In this document: positions 35,197 to 44,355 of the stretch, one piece after another
Numbering within the stretch: position 1 is the first letter of the stretch
Layout of the letters: every line of letters begins with the position of its first letter
Origin: Neobacillus sp. PS2-9
Lineage (GTDB): Bacteria > Bacillota > Bacilli > Bacillales > Cytobacillaceae
Direction of reading: 5' to 3'
DNA length: 64,000 nucleotides
Assembly (NCBI RefSeq): GCF_030915525.1
Contig: NZ_CP133269.1
Coordinates: forward strand, 3,259,001 to 3,323,000
Position numbers and translations under genes: made by a program
Notes under the pieces: generated by a model
Seen by the model: only the letters and a program-made list of their open reading frames with translations
What the model was told of the DNA's origin: nothing
Database searches by the model: none

Positions 35197-35252
35197 TTGA
35201 CGTAGTGTAAAATAGTTGTATAATACAATCATGTACTTTCATAATACAACTA
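35197..35252 (+). promoter_or_regulatory. MFS promoter overlapped by a MarR-type operator
   Basis: TTGACG (35197-35202) and TATAAT (35219-35224) with 16-base spacing form a sigma-A promoter. TAGTTGTATAAT (35213-35224) and ATAATACAACTA (35241-35252) are an inverted repeat with one mismatch, and TTGTATAATACAA (35216-35228) is itself a palindrome over the -10 box. Binding here would block transcription. Confidence 0.75.
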
Positions 35253-35288
35253 ATTGAAAAACTAGGAAACCAATTAGGTATTAATTAA

Positions 35289-35473
35289 AGGCTGTGTTAA
35301 AGAACAATGTTGATTTTTACACCCTGTTGATTGGAGCGGAAGGCACGAAGACTCCTGTGGGAGTATGGTTCAGGGGAGACCCCGCAGGCGCATGCGCCGA
35401 GGAGGCTCGCCGAAACACCCACGGAAAGCGAAGTGCCTGGAGCGGAAATCAACAGGCTAGTTTAACAGAGCCT
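35289..35473. repeat. MITE-like dispersed palindromic repeat
   Basis: A 185-bp element bounded by 13-bp inverted repeats AGGCTGTGTTAAA / TTTAACAGAGCCT (one mismatch) and flanked by AATTAA on both sides (35283-35288 and 35474-35479), a possible target duplication. An inner inverted repeat begins CTGTTGATT and ends AATCAACAG, around the TTGGAGCGGAAGGCACGAAG and GCGAAGTGCCTGGAGCGGAA blocks. I recognise this as a non-coding repeat scattered through many Bacillaceae genomes. It lies in the MFS mRNA leader. A 61-residue frame across it is not a gene. Confidence 0.85.
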
Positions 35474-35524
35474 AATTAAAAATAAAGGTATAGGAGAAAG
35501 TAAATAAGAAAAGGAGAAATGTCC

Positions 35525-36757
35525 ATGTCATCTTCAACACAATCTGTTACTAAAACACCCTCTGACAACACTAAAAAGGGAGGTTTATTAACCCAGCCAA
35601 AAGCCGTTTGGGCTGTTTTTTTTGCGAGTATTATTGCCTTTATGGGACTCGGTCTAGTGGATCCGATTTTACCAGCAATAGCGGAGCAATTACACGCTTC
35701 CCATAGTCAAGTAACGTTGCTATTCACCAGTTATAATGCCGTTATGGCCGTAGCCATGCTCATTACTGGAATGATTTCCTCAAGGCTGGGTATTAAATGG
35801 ACCTTACTAGCTGGTATTGTCATCATTGCTGTATTTTCAGCACTTGGAGGATTTTCGAATGGCATTTGGACACTCGTTGGACTTCGTGGAGGCTGGGGAC
35901 TTGGTAATGCCTTATTTGTGGCAACCGCTTTAGCTGCCATCGTTTCACTCTCAAATAGCGGAACAGCCAAAGCCATTATATTATACGAAGCAGCCATAGG
36001 ACTTGGTATATCTGTAGGACCACTTCTTGGCGGCTGGTTGGGTGCTATGTCATGGAGAGGTCCATTTCTTGGTGTTGCGTGCCTTATGGTTATCGCTTTC
36101 ATTGGTTTAGTTGTTTTAATGCCTAAGGCTACAAAAACAACTAACGTACAAACAAAAACATCATTATTAGATCCATTCCGTGCCTTAAAACACCGTTCCT
36201 TATTAATATTTGGTATTGCTGCGGCTTTATACAACTTTGGGTTCTTTACTTTATTAGCTTATGCTCCTTTTGTTATGGGATTGGATGAGCATGGATTAGG
36301 TTATGTTTTCCTCGGATGGGGTATATTATTGGCTGTTACTTCTGTATTCATGGCTCCAAAGCTTCAACAATGGTTTGGCACGATTAAGTCAATGTGTGCT
36401 ATGTTAACACTATTCGCCCTACTTCTTGTTGCAATGGGTGTCTGGACCTCTACACAATGGGTAGTCATTGGATCAGTTATTTTAGCAGGAGCATTTTTAG
36501 GAAATAACAATACGTTGATTACAACTGCAGTAATGAATGCAGCACCAGTTGAGCGTGCAACTGCATCTGCAGCCTATAGCTTCCTTCGGTTTATTGGAGG
36601 CGCGATCGCTCCATTTACAGCTGGGAAACTAGCAGAACTTTATAATCCAAGTCTTCCGTTTTTAGTGGGAGCAGGATTTGTCTTTATTTCTGTGGTATTT
36701 ATCTTAATAAATAAATCACATATTAACCACGTAGATGATGTCGAAATTGGTCATTAA
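35525..36757 (+). CDS. MFS drug-type exporter (DHA1)
   Basis: A 410-residue transporter with 12 membrane segments. The N-terminal half has DPILPAIAEQLHASHSQVTLLFTSY typical of DHA1 exporters, the motif A-like loop GMISSRLGIKWTLLAG, and motif C-like GLGISVGPLLGGWLG in span 5, which marks proton-driven efflux. ATG 35525 follows AGGAG at 8 bases; ATG 35519 is too close. It is divergent from marR and has a 290-base leader interrupted by a palindromic repeat. The drug or metabolite exported is unknown. Confidence 0.88.
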   Translation: MSSSTQSVTKTPSDNTKKGGLLTQPKAVWAVFFASIIAFMGLGLVDPILPAIAEQLHASHSQVTLLFTSYNAVMAVAMLITGMISSRLGIKWTLLAGIVIIAVFSALGGFSNGIWTLVGLRGGWGLGNALFVATALAAIVSLSNSGTAKAIILYEAAIGLGISVGPLLGGWLGAMSWRGPFLGVACLMVIAFIGLVVLMPKATKTTNVQTKTSLLDPFRALKHRSLLIFGIAAALYNFGFFTLLAYAPFVMGLDEHGLGYVFLGWGILLAVTSVFMAPKLQQWFGTIKSMCAMLTLFALLLVAMGVWTSTQWVVIGSVILAGAFLGNNNTLITTAVMNAAPVERATASAAYSFLRFIGGAIAPFTAGKLAELYNPSLPFLVGAGFVFISVVFILINKSHINHVDDVEIGH

Positions 36758-36760
36758 AGA

Positions 36761-36801
36761 AAAAAATGGATCTCCGGTTAACCCGGCAGATCCATTTTTA
36801 A
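36761..36801. terminator. bidirectional intrinsic terminator
   Basis: AAAAATGGATCT pairs with AGATCCATTTTTA; an inner CCGG/CCGG pair extends the stem. It lies between the convergent MFS and YitT genes. Confidence 0.88.
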
Positions 36802-36804
36802 TTG

Positions 36805-37689
36805 TTAATGGATATCCCTTTTCTTGAAGCGTCCTCCACGGACTTCTGAGATATCAGCGATTGCTAAAAAGGCTGAAGGATCTATTTCCTCCACAATGGT
36901 GGTAAGTTTAGATTCTTCAAGTCTTGTGATGATACTAAAGATGACCTTTTTATTATCCCCTGTATAGGCTCCTTCTCCATTAAGATAGGTTACTCCCCGT
37001 CCTAAACGAGCATTTACCGCATTTCCTATCTCTTCTGCTTCATCACTAATAATCCATACAGATTTAGATTCTTCTAATCCTGCTACCACGGTATCTATAG
37101 CCTTCATAGCAATGACATAGGCTAAAAGGGAGTACATGGCACGATCCCAGGTAAAGACAAATCCAGCTGCAGCTAAAATGAACACATTTATGAACATAAT
37201 AATTTGCCCTACAGAGAAAGGCACTTTTTTGGTAATCACTAATGCAAGTATTTCTGTACCATCTAAAGCTCCACCATTCCGAATGACCAAACCTACGCCT
37301 ATACCTAAGATCATTCCTCCAAAAACAGTGGCAAGTAGAATATCTTCTGTAAAGGGTGGAATTGGATGAAAAAATGAAGTGAATATGGATAAAACAATAA
37401 TTCCATATATGGTAGAAAACGCAAAGGTTTTCCCCATTTGTTTATACCCTAAATAAACAAATGGCAAATTGAGGATGAATAGAAACAGTCCTAATTTCCA
37501 TCCGGAGATATGAGCAAGCATAATAGATATACCTGTTATCCCTCCGTCGATGACATGGTTGGGAACCAAAAAGATTTCTAACCCTGTGGCCATGAGAATG
37601 GCACCAATTGTAATGGCTATTACTCGAAGAATCACTTTACTGAGGGGAAGTTTGCGGTGTTGGATAGTAGTTTTAGTGATTTCTGTCAT
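36805..37689 (-). CDS. YitT-family membrane protein
   Basis: A 294-residue protein with five to six N-terminal membrane segments and a C-terminal DUF2179 domain (SKSVWIISDEAEEIGNAV, then RGVTYLNGEGAYTGDNKKVIFSIITRLEESKL). The phrase VPNHVIDGGITGISI is typical of the YitT family. Function is uncertain; the family is common in Bacillaceae with several paralogs per genome. AAGGGTG precedes the ATG. Convergent with the MFS gene. Confidence 0.88.
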   Translation of the reverse strand: MTEITKTTIQHRKLPLSKVILRVIAITIGAILMATGLEIFLVPNHVIDGGITGISIMLAHISGWKLGLFLFILNLPFVYLGYKQMGKTFAFSTIYGIIVLSIFTSFFHPIPPFTEDILLATVFGGMILGIGVGLVIRNGGALDGTEILALVITKKVPFSVGQIIMFINVFILAAAGFVFTWDRAMYSLLAYVIAMKAIDTVVAGLEESKSVWIISDEAEEIGNAVNARLGRGVTYLNGEGAYTGDNKKVIFSIITRLEESKLTTIVEEIDPSAFLAIADISEVRGGRFKKRDIH

Positions 37690-37843
37690 TTAGTCACACC
37701 CTTCTGTAATTTCGCTTTAATGTATTCATTCTTTAAAGCACTATACTTATTATAACATATTTCAGCAAAAAAATGAACCCTAGTTCACTTTTTAACTTAC
37801 TAGTAAGAGTTATATGGGGTAATTATATTCAATGAACAATATG

Positions 37844-37882
37844 TAAAAAACCGTACTCACTAATGTGAACACGGTTTTTTAT
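37844..37882 (-). terminator. intrinsic terminator of htpG
   Basis: On the minus strand AAAAAACCGTGTTCAC pairs with GTGAGTACGGTTTTTT with two mismatches and a T run, 11 bases after the stop at 37893. Confidence 0.82.
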
Positions 37883-37892
37883 TACTTTATCA

Positions 37893-39773
37893 CTACACCA
37901 TAATTTTACAAATATCATTTGTAAATTCAACTGGGTCCTGAATAGGTAATCCTTCTATTAATAGTGCTTGATTAAATAATAATTTTGTATACAGATCTAG
38001 TTTTTCTTTATCGTTTTCAAATGCTTCTTTTAACGATTGGAATACTTCATGATTTTTGTTGATTTCCAATACTTTTTCTGCTTTGATATTTTGGTTATCT
38101 GGCATTGCAGCAAGAATTTTTTCCATTTCGATAGAAATTTCGCCCTCAGTTGCCAAGCAAACCGGGTGTGATTTTAACCTTTTAGAAATTCTAACATCCT
38201 TCACTTTGCCAGCTAAAGTTTTCTTCATAAAGTCAAAGAGTTCCTGATTTTCGTTATCCTGTGTTTCGGAATCTTCCTTGCTCTCTTCCCCTTCGATTCC
38301 TAAGTCACCACTAGAAATTGATTTAAATTCCTTTTCCTTATATGTCATTACCATTTTAATTGCGAACTCATCGATATCATCTGTAAAGAATAAAATATCA
38401 TAGCCTTTTTCAGAAACGAACTCAGTCTGTGGCAGTTTTTCTAATCTCTCAATTGAATCTCCTGCTGCATAGTAAATGTACTTTTGTTCTTCAGGCATAT
38501 TAGAAATATATTCGTCTAATGTAACTAATTTCTTCTCTTTAGAAGAGTAGAACATGAGCAGATCCTGTAATACCTCTTTGTTAGCACCAAAATCACTATA
38601 CACACCATATTTTAACTGACGGCCAAATGATTGATAGAATTCTTCATATTTTTCTCGTTCATTTTTTAAGATGCTCTGCAATTCACTTTTGATTTTTTTA
38701 GAAATATTTTTAGCAATCAGTTTCAACTGCCGATCATGCTGCAGCATTTCTCTTGAAATGTTTAGTGATAAATCCTCCGAATCCACCATCCCTTTGACGA
38801 AACTAAAATAGTCAGGAAGGAGGTCTGCACACTTGTCCATGATTAAAACACCATTAGAATAAAGCTCTAAGCCCTTTTCAAATTCCTTTGAATAATAATC
38901 AAATGGGATTTTTTCTGGGATATATAGAATCGCATTATATCTTACCGTTCCATCAACACTGATATGGATATGTTTGATTGGTTTGTCAAAACCATAGCGT
39001 TTTTCAGCATAAAAATTTTGGTAATCTTCATCTGTTAACTCACTTTTATTCTTTCTCCAAATTGGAACCATGCTATTAATTATTTGTTCTTCTTGATAGT
39101 CCTCGTATTCGGATTCACTGCCTTCCTTCAGTCTTCTATCAGTGACGTCCATTTTTATTGGATAACGAATAAAGTCTGAATATTTTTTGATAATCGACTT
39201 TAAGCGATATTCCTCTAAATACTCATCGTAGCTTTCGTCTTCTGTATTCTCTTTCAATTTTAAAATTATCTCTGTGCCAACTGAATCCTTTTCAACCATC
39301 TCAAGGGTATAGCCTTCAGCACCCTCGGATTCCCACTTATAAGCCTCGTCACTTCCTAAAGCTTTACTAATAACGGTAACAACGTCTGCAACCATAAATG
39401 CTGCATAAAATCCTACACCAAATTGCCCGATAATATCGTAGCCATCTTTTAACTCATTCTCTTTTTTAAAGGCCAAGGAACCACTTTTGGCAATTGTCCC
39501 AAGGTTAGTTTCCAACTCATCCTTGGTCATACCAATACCAGTATCTATTATTTTCAAGATCCTGTTTTCTTTATCTGCAACCACTTTAATAAAATAATTA
39601 TCTTGGTCAAAACTTAATGAGTCGTCAGTTAATGCCTTGTAATAGATTTTATCAATCGCATCACTTGCGTTTGATATTAACTCCCGTAAGAAAATCTCGC
39701 GATGAGTATAGATGGAGTTGATCATCATGTCTAATAATCGCTTTGATTCTGCTTTAAACTGTTTTGTTTCCAT
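37893..39773 (-). CDS. htpG: molecular chaperone HtpG (Hsp90)
   Basis: A 626-residue Hsp90-type ATP-dependent chaperone in the cytoplasm. The GHKL ATPase domain is clear: [41 protein letters not shown] (ATP lid region), and [14 protein letters not shown]. The middle domain has the conserved arginine region [16 protein letters not shown], and the C-terminal dimerisation part is present, so it is full length. ATG 39773 follows AGGAGAGG. A perfect CIRCE element and sigma-A promoter lie upstream, unlike in B. subtilis, where htpG is outside the HrcA regulon. Confidence 0.96.
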   Translation of the reverse strand: METKQFKAESKRLLDMMINSIYTHREIFLRELISNASDAIDKIYYKALTDDSLSFDQDNYFIKVVADKENRILKIIDTGIGMTKDELETNLGTIAKSGSLAFKKENELKDGYDIIGQFGVGFYAAFMVADVVTVISKALGSDEAYKWESEGAEGYTLEMVEKDSVGTEIILKLKENTEDESYDEYLEEYRLKSIIKKYSDFIRYPIKMDVTDRRLKEGSESEYEDYQEEQIINSMVPIWRKNKSELTDEDYQNFYAEKRYGFDKPIKHIHISVDGTVRYNAILYIPEKIPFDYYSKEFEKGLELYSNGVLIMDKCADLLPDYFSFVKGMVDSEDLSLNISREMLQHDRQLKLIAKNISKKIKSELQSILKNEREKYEEFYQSFGRQLKYGVYSDFGANKEVLQDLLMFYSSKEKKLVTLDEYISNMPEEQKYIYYAAGDSIERLEKLPQTEFVSEKGYDILFFTDDIDEFAIKMVMTYKEKEFKSISSGDLGIEGEESKEDSETQDNENQELFDFMKKTLAGKVKDVRISKRLKSHPVCLATEGEISIEMEKILAAMPDNQNIKAEKVLEINKNHEVFQSLKEAFENDKEKLDLYTKLLFNQALLIEGLPIQDPVEFTNDICKIMV

Positions 39774-39842
39774 TAAGACCTCTCCTTTATTTTCAACTTC
39801 ATAAAAATATATGGAGGCTGTATCGTTCAGCCGCATCTACAT

Positions 39843-39869
39843 TTAGCACTCAACAAAAGAGAGTGCTAA
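39843..39869. promoter_or_regulatory. CIRCE operator (HrcA site) of htpG
   Basis: TTAGCACTC-N9-GAGTGCTAA is an exact match to the CIRCE consensus. It is positioned 12 bases downstream of the -10 box and 70 bases upstream of the htpG start, where HrcA would block transcription. Confidence 0.93.
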
Positions 39870-39880
39870 CCACTATTTTT

Positions 39881-39909
39881 TAATAACATATCTAGTTGTT
39901 TTCTGTCAA
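39881..39909 (-). promoter_or_regulatory. sigma-A promoter of htpG
   Basis: On the minus strand TTGACA (39909-39904) and TTATTA (39886-39881) are 17 bases apart. The transcript would begin inside or just before the CIRCE element. Confidence 0.7.
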
Positions 39910-40045
39910 TATTTTTACCTATGAACTGTAAAATTGTGCCCTTTCACGCTTAAAAATCTTCATAACATCAACACCATAAATGCATACAATCTGCAAAATT
40001 TAGAGCTATGATGGGTTTGTGATAAAGAAAAGGAGGAAGTCAATT

Positions 40046-40300
40046 ATGAAGAAATTTGCAGTTGGAATTATTAGTGCGGCTTTAATTCTTGGAGCAGGTA
40101 CTGCAGTCTTTGCTGCAGGAAACACTGAATCTAGTAATGGAATTAGCTTTGAAAAGATGTTTCCTTTTATGGAAAAAATGTATCCTACCTCAACCAAGGA
40201 AGAGCTAAAGGAAATGTACAAAGCTTGCCATGTGAATGGTGGAATGATGGGTAGCAAAAGCGGAATTACAACGGATGAAACAATGATGAATAATTTTTAA
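40046..40300 (+). CDS. small secreted protein
   Basis: An 84-residue protein with a Sec signal peptide (MKKFAVGIISAALILGAGTAVFA, cleaved near AAG), leaving about 60 residues. The mature part has the pattern FEKMFPFMEKMYPTSTKEELKEMYKACH, where one Cys and a run of Met may bind metal, then a Gly/Met/Ser tail. AAAGGAGG lies 8 bases before the ATG. Function unknown. It is divergent from htpG and ends in a terminator shared with the AarF gene. Confidence 0.7.
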   Translation: MKKFAVGIISAALILGAGTAVFAAGNTESSNGISFEKMFPFMEKMYPTSTKEELKEMYKACHVNGGMMGSKSGITTDETMMNNF

Positions 40301-40309
40301 AATGCATAT

Positions 40310-40343
40310 GATAGAGGCAGACATAGGTCTACCTCTATTTTTT
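40310..40343. terminator. terminator of the small secreted-protein gene
   Basis: ATAGAGGCAGAC pairs with GTCTACCTCTAT over a 4-base loop (one mismatch), with TTTTTT following. It touches the AarF stop codon at 40342 and may end both transcripts. Confidence 0.8.
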
Positions 40344-41949
40344 AGGTGATTTTCTTAAGCCACCTTATTTGTCTCACACTGCACACTATGTAAGATACCA
40401 ATGATATTCCGGCTATACCAAGGGATCCTTTCCAAATTAAAGGATGATTTAAATAGGTCCCGGTAAAAGTGCCAATAACTCCAAGTATACCTAAATAAGA
40501 CAACTGCTTTTTCTGATTTTCATAGATTTGAAATTGAAATTCTTTCTGCTTCTCAGATTCCTTTACCGCAAGAAGTTTATGTGGGATTTCAATCATTTCA
40601 GTAATAGCATGAAACACTTGGAAAATCGGCTGTGACTGAATCCATTTTAAAATTAGCTTCCATTTATTTTGGTTCCCTTGGTTCAACCACTCCATAAAAG
40701 CAGGTTTTGCAACTTCTAAAAACTCTTGATTTGGATTAATGGTATGAAGCATTCCCTCAATCGTAACAAAGGAACGCCCAAAAAAGATGAATCTGGTAGG
40801 AACTTGAATGGGAAGTGATTTTACCATTTCATTAAGATCTTTTTTCACTTGAAACAGATCCATTTCCTTTAACTGATTCAGATCAATTGAAAGTGCTTCT
40901 TTTAAAATTGGTTCCATCGTTTTTAGATTTGTTTCCGGTAATAAGAAGCCTAGATCAAACAAAACTTTTACTGCCATTGAATAATTCTTCGCTAGGATTG
41001 CCTGTAACAGCTCTTGGAAATTGGCAGCATCTTTTTTCGATATTTCCCCCACCATTCCAAAATCAATTAGGACAATCGTCCCATCTGATTTTACTAATAC
41101 GTTACCTGCATGTGGATCTGCATGAAAAGTCCCCGCTTCTAACCACTGTGGAATAAAAATTCGAAAGAGCCGTTGAGATAATTCTACTCTATTAATAGAA
41201 TGGCGGTCTAAATACTCCTCATCTGTAATCCTTGTTCCTTCCACCCAATCCATCACTAAAACCTGTGAGGTGCAAAGTTGCGGATATACATTTGGTATCA
41301 TAAATTTTTCAATTGTTTGGAATCGCTGACGAAAATGGTTGACGGATTCCATCTCTTTGTAAAAATCAACTTCTCTTTCAATCACTGTTTTTAGTTCTTG
41401 GAACAACATTTTAAAATTAATGAATCCCTTTGGAACAGGTGCAAAATGGTGAGCAAACCAAATAATAATAGAAAGTGAACGAAAATCAGTTCGAATAATG
41501 GACCGTATGGTTGGTCTCTGCACCTTTACCGCTATATCCGTTCCATCTTTTAGTTTGCCACGATACACTTCCCCAATTGATGCGGAAGCTATTGCTGTTT
41601 TTTCAATTGATTGCAACTTATCTTCAATCGGACTCTCCCATTCTCTTTCTAAGACTAGTTTAATATCTTCCCATGGAGAAGGTGGTACTTTGTCAACTAA
41701 GTCTTGAATTTGTTCGACAAATTTACTGGGAAGCAAGTCTGCTCGTATACTTAGAAATTGACCTACTTTAATTAATAGACCCTCTAGTTCAAATAAAATC
41801 TGACGAAATTCTCTACCAATTCTGCCCCATAGATTTTCGCGCTCGGACAAAGGTTTTCTTGCCAATCGATACCAGTAAAATCTTAATAATACTGATAAAG
41901 CAAAGGATAGGATTCGCCACATACGGTACCAATTTCTATTAGGTTTCAT
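40342..41949 (-). CDS. AarF/ABC1/UbiB family kinase-like protein
   Basis: A 535-residue atypical kinase. The ABC1/ADCK core (about 90-350) shows the KxGQ-type helix region VGQFLSIRADLLPSKFVEQIQDLVDKVPP, the ATP lysine in IAVKVQRP, the catalytic loop HADPHAGNVLV, and metal-binding DFGMVGEI. Two C-terminal hydrophobic helices anchor it. In proteobacteria UbiB supports ubiquinone synthesis; in menaquinone-using Bacillaceae its role is unclear. Stand-alone gene. Confidence 0.88.
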   Translation of the reverse strand: MKPNRNWYRMWRILSFALSVLLRFYWYRLARKPLSERENLWGRIGREFRQILFELEGLLIKVGQFLSIRADLLPSKFVEQIQDLVDKVPPSPWEDIKLVLEREWESPIEDKLQSIEKTAIASASIGEVYRGKLKDGTDIAVKVQRPTIRSIIRTDFRSLSIIIWFAHHFAPVPKGFINFKMLFQELKTVIEREVDFYKEMESVNHFRQRFQTIEKFMIPNVYPQLCTSQVLVMDWVEGTRITDEEYLDRHSINRVELSQRLFRIFIPQWLEAGTFHADPHAGNVLVKSDGTIVLIDFGMVGEISKKDAANFQELLQAILAKNYSMAVKVLFDLGFLLPETNLKTMEPILKEALSIDLNQLKEMDLFQVKKDLNEMVKSLPIQVPTRFIFFGRSFVTIEGMLHTINPNQEFLEVAKPAFMEWLNQGNQNKWKLILKWIQSQPIFQVFHAITEMIEIPHKLLAVKESEKQKEFQFQIYENQKKQLSYLGILGVIGTFTGTYLNHPLIWKGSLGIAGISLVSYIVCSVRQIRWLKKIT

Positions 41950-42042
41950 TTCTAAGCTCCTCTCAAAAAGCTTGACGAGAAAAAATCTTTTTATAAATTT
42001 TACCAGTAACTTATATAAGCTGTATATTAAATTTTATAAAAG

Positions 42043-42068
42043 AAAAACCAGGCAGCAGCCTGGTTTTT
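42043..42068. terminator. terminator of the purine permease gene
   Basis: AAAAACCAGGC pairs perfectly with GCCTGGTTTTT over a 4-base loop, directly beside the stop at 42070 on the minus strand. Confidence 0.85.
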
Positions 42069-42069
42069 G

Positions 42070-43356
42070 TTAGAGCGAACCTAATATAAAATAAAGTAGA
42101 AAGAAAAAGGCAATGACATACATTGTGACCGATACTTCCTTCTTCTGGCCAGTTACAACCTTAAGAATTGGATAGGCGATGAAGCCAAATGCAATCCCGT
42201 TTGCAATACTAAAAGATAGAGGCATGATCGCCATCATTAAGTAAGCAGGAAAGGCTTCAGTAAAATCATTGAAAGGTATTTCCTTAAGACTCTGAACCAT
42301 CAAACACCCTACAATGATAAGGACAGGCGAAATAGCTTCATTCGGGATTATTTTAAATAGTGGCACTAGGAATAATGCTGGTAAAAACAACAAACCTGTC
42401 GTAAACGAGGTTAACCCTGTGCGTCCACCTGCAGCAATACCAGTAGCTGATTCTGCAGCAGTTGTCGTTGGACTACACCCCAACAGTCCTGCACTAATTA
42501 CCGAAAAAGCATTGGCCTGAAAGGACTTTCGGAACTTAGACTTATCAGCAAGCATCCCAAGTTGCGCACCCATGTTTTGGAAAATGATAACCATTGATAA
42601 TGAAAATACTGCTGTCCAAAAATTAACCGTACCAATCTGACTGAAATCAAAAGCAAAGAAGATCTGATCATATCCACTAAAGGAAAAACTAAAATCCTTA
42701 AGAGTCGAAAAATCCACGATACCAAGTAATGAACCAATGAGGGTACCAGCAATAATTCCGATTAAAAAATTCCCTTTCACATTACGCAAGAAAAGTGGAA
42801 CCAATATCAGCAATGTAAGTAACGTTGTAAGGGTATGAGGGCTCCCTAAGTCACCTAGCTTAACAAAAGTTCCTTCACTTGCCACAATCAGCCCACCATT
42901 TTTCAATCCTAGGAAAGCAATAAATAGGCCAATTCCTGCCGTCATTGAGTTAATCATCGATTTAGGAATGGAACGTGATAGATAGACTGCTCCTTTTGTA
43001 ACGGTAGTAAGCAAAAAGACGATACCTGCTAAAAAAACTACAGCAAGTGCCTGTTGCCACGATAACCCCAGCGAAAAGACAAGGGTAAATACAAAAAATG
43101 CATTATCCCCCATTCCTGGAATAATAACTAAAGGAGAATTTGCCCATAGTGCCATCAACATACAGCCCAAAAAGCAACAAATCACTGTTACTAGTGTTAC
43201 CGCCTCATAGGGCATTCCCGCTTTACTTAAAATAGCACCATTTACGGCAATAATATAAGCAACTGTCATAAACGAGGTTAATCCGGCAAGTACCTCTGTC
43301 TTTATACTCGATTGTTCTTTTTCAATATGAAATAAACCATTTAATAACTTATTCAA
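42070..43356 (-). CDS. NCS2/AzgA-type purine permease
   Basis: A 428-residue transporter with about 13 hydrophobic segments in the NCS2 AzgA-like branch, which imports hypoxanthine, guanine or adenine (PbuG/PbuO in B. subtilis). Signs: ITEVLAGLTSFMTVAYIIAVN-like start (KTEVLAGLTSFMTVAYI), IPGMGDNAFFVF, and SPTTTAAESATGIAAGGRTGLTS. It is divergent from the Crp/Fnr-type regulator. Purine nucleoside phosphorylase (44356) nearby supports a purine role. The exact base cannot be told. Confidence 0.88.
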   Translation of the reverse strand: MNKLLNGLFHIEKEQSSIKTEVLAGLTSFMTVAYIIAVNGAILSKAGMPYEAVTLVTVICCFLGCMLMALWANSPLVIIPGMGDNAFFVFTLVFSLGLSWQQALAVVFLAGIVFLLTTVTKGAVYLSRSIPKSMINSMTAGIGLFIAFLGLKNGGLIVASEGTFVKLGDLGSPHTLTTLLTLLILVPLFLRNVKGNFLIGIIAGTLIGSLLGIVDFSTLKDFSFSFSGYDQIFFAFDFSQIGTVNFWTAVFSLSMVIIFQNMGAQLGMLADKSKFRKSFQANAFSVISAGLLGCSPTTTAAESATGIAAGGRTGLTSFTTGLLFLPALFLVPLFKIIPNEAISPVLIIVGCLMVQSLKEIPFNDFTEAFPAYLMMAIMPLSFSIANGIAFGFIAYPILKVVTGQKKEVSVTMYVIAFFFLLYFILGSL

Positions 43357-43377
43357 TCAAAGTTACCCCTTTTGTTT

Positions 43378-43410
43378 ACACGAGTTCAAGGATGTAATTC
43401 GTGTTATAAT
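43378..43410. promoter_or_regulatory. candidate operator and -10 between permease and Crp/Fnr gene
   Basis: ACACGAGTT (43378-43386) and AATTCGTGT (43396-43404) form an inverted repeat with one mismatch and a 9-base centre. TATAAT follows at 43405-43410 for the regulator gene. It may bind the encoded regulator or PurR. No clear -35 box was found. Confidence 0.4.
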
Positions 43411-43455
43411 TATGTTACCAATATTTTTAAAAGTTACCCAAACCTGAAAGGTTGT

Positions 43456-44178
43456 ATGTTCATGATTACCAGCATCTCAGAAATTGCCATTTTCTCTGAT
43501 ATTCCTAATGTTGATTTACCCCATTTACTTCCACTACTTAAGGAAAAAAAATTTAAAAAGAATCATGTCCTTATGTTTGAAAATGATCAAGGTGATGATG
43601 TGTATATCATCCGCTCAGGAATGGTGAAAATTTATCGTAATCATGAAGGAAAAGAAATCGTTCTTAGCATTGCCATGCCAGGAGATATCGTAGGAGAAGT
43701 GGAAGCTTTGTCAAATGACAACCACCGAATTTCCTCTATTGAAGCCCTTGAAAATGTAACAGCTTGGCAAATTACGAAACAAGATTTCCTTTTAATTGTA
43801 GATAAGTATCCTTCTATTTTAAGGAAGGCCTATTTGATTCTCGTTGAGAGAACACGGATGTTAAACCGGTTAGTTCGCTACTTGACCTTTTATGATGTCC
43901 GTACCAAAGCAGCAAATCTGTTAATGGATCTCTATTATAATTTTGGAAAACCAAGTGATTCGATTTTTAAAATTGAATTTAAAATCAACCAATCCCTACT
44001 AGCAAGTATGCTGGGTGTCACCAGAGAATCCATATCGAAAACACTGGGTGATTTTCAAAATGAAGGTCTTATTGATATTCGCGATAAATATTTTTATCTA
44101 CTAGATAAAAGTCGGTTAGAAGCCATGTGTAGTGAAACAGAGGAAGTTCCCACGCTTCGAAAGTGGTATAACATTTAA
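43456..44178 (+). CDS. Crp/Fnr-family transcriptional regulator
   Basis: A 240-residue regulator with an N-terminal cNMP-type sensor barrel (DDVYIIRSGMVKIYRNHEGKEIVLSIAMPGDIVGEVEAL in parts, with the family's R-x-G-x-V-K strand) and a long dimer helix. The C-terminal winged helix has LLASMLGVTRESISKTLGDF, where T-R-E-S is the Fnr/Crp recognition helix. The N terminus lacks the cysteine set that binds Fnr iron-sulfur clusters. Starts at 43456 (GAAAGG upstream) or 43462. It may control the divergent purine permease or itself. Confidence 0.85.
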   Translation: MFMITSISEIAIFSDIPNVDLPHLLPLLKEKKFKKNHVLMFENDQGDDVYIIRSGMVKIYRNHEGKEIVLSIAMPGDIVGEVEALSNDNHRISSIEALENVTAWQITKQDFLLIVDKYPSILRKAYLILVERTRMLNRLVRYLTFYDVRTKAANLLMDLYYNFGKPSDSIFKIEFKINQSLLASMLGVTRESISKTLGDFQNEGLIDIRDKYFYLLDKSRLEAMCSETEEVPTLRKWYNI

Positions 44179-44355
44179 TACCTATACTAATATACCAAAT
44201 GAAAGCGTTGTATTTCAGTTATCCCTCTAACGAATATTTTGTTAACTGGTTCACAAAAATGAAGTTATCTCCATAACAGATTGTATTAGGTCAATATGCT
44301 ATGCTTACTTTGGACAAGTGGGACACCTATTACAATTCTATGGGAGGAATATGAA

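Noticed and set aside
35294..35479. 61-residue frame across the MITE-like repeat
   Set aside because: It lies in a known type of non-coding palindromic repeat and has no ribosome site.
35731..36234. 167-residue minus-strand frame opposite the MFS gene
   Set aside because: Antisense to a well-supported transporter; no ribosome site and no family features.
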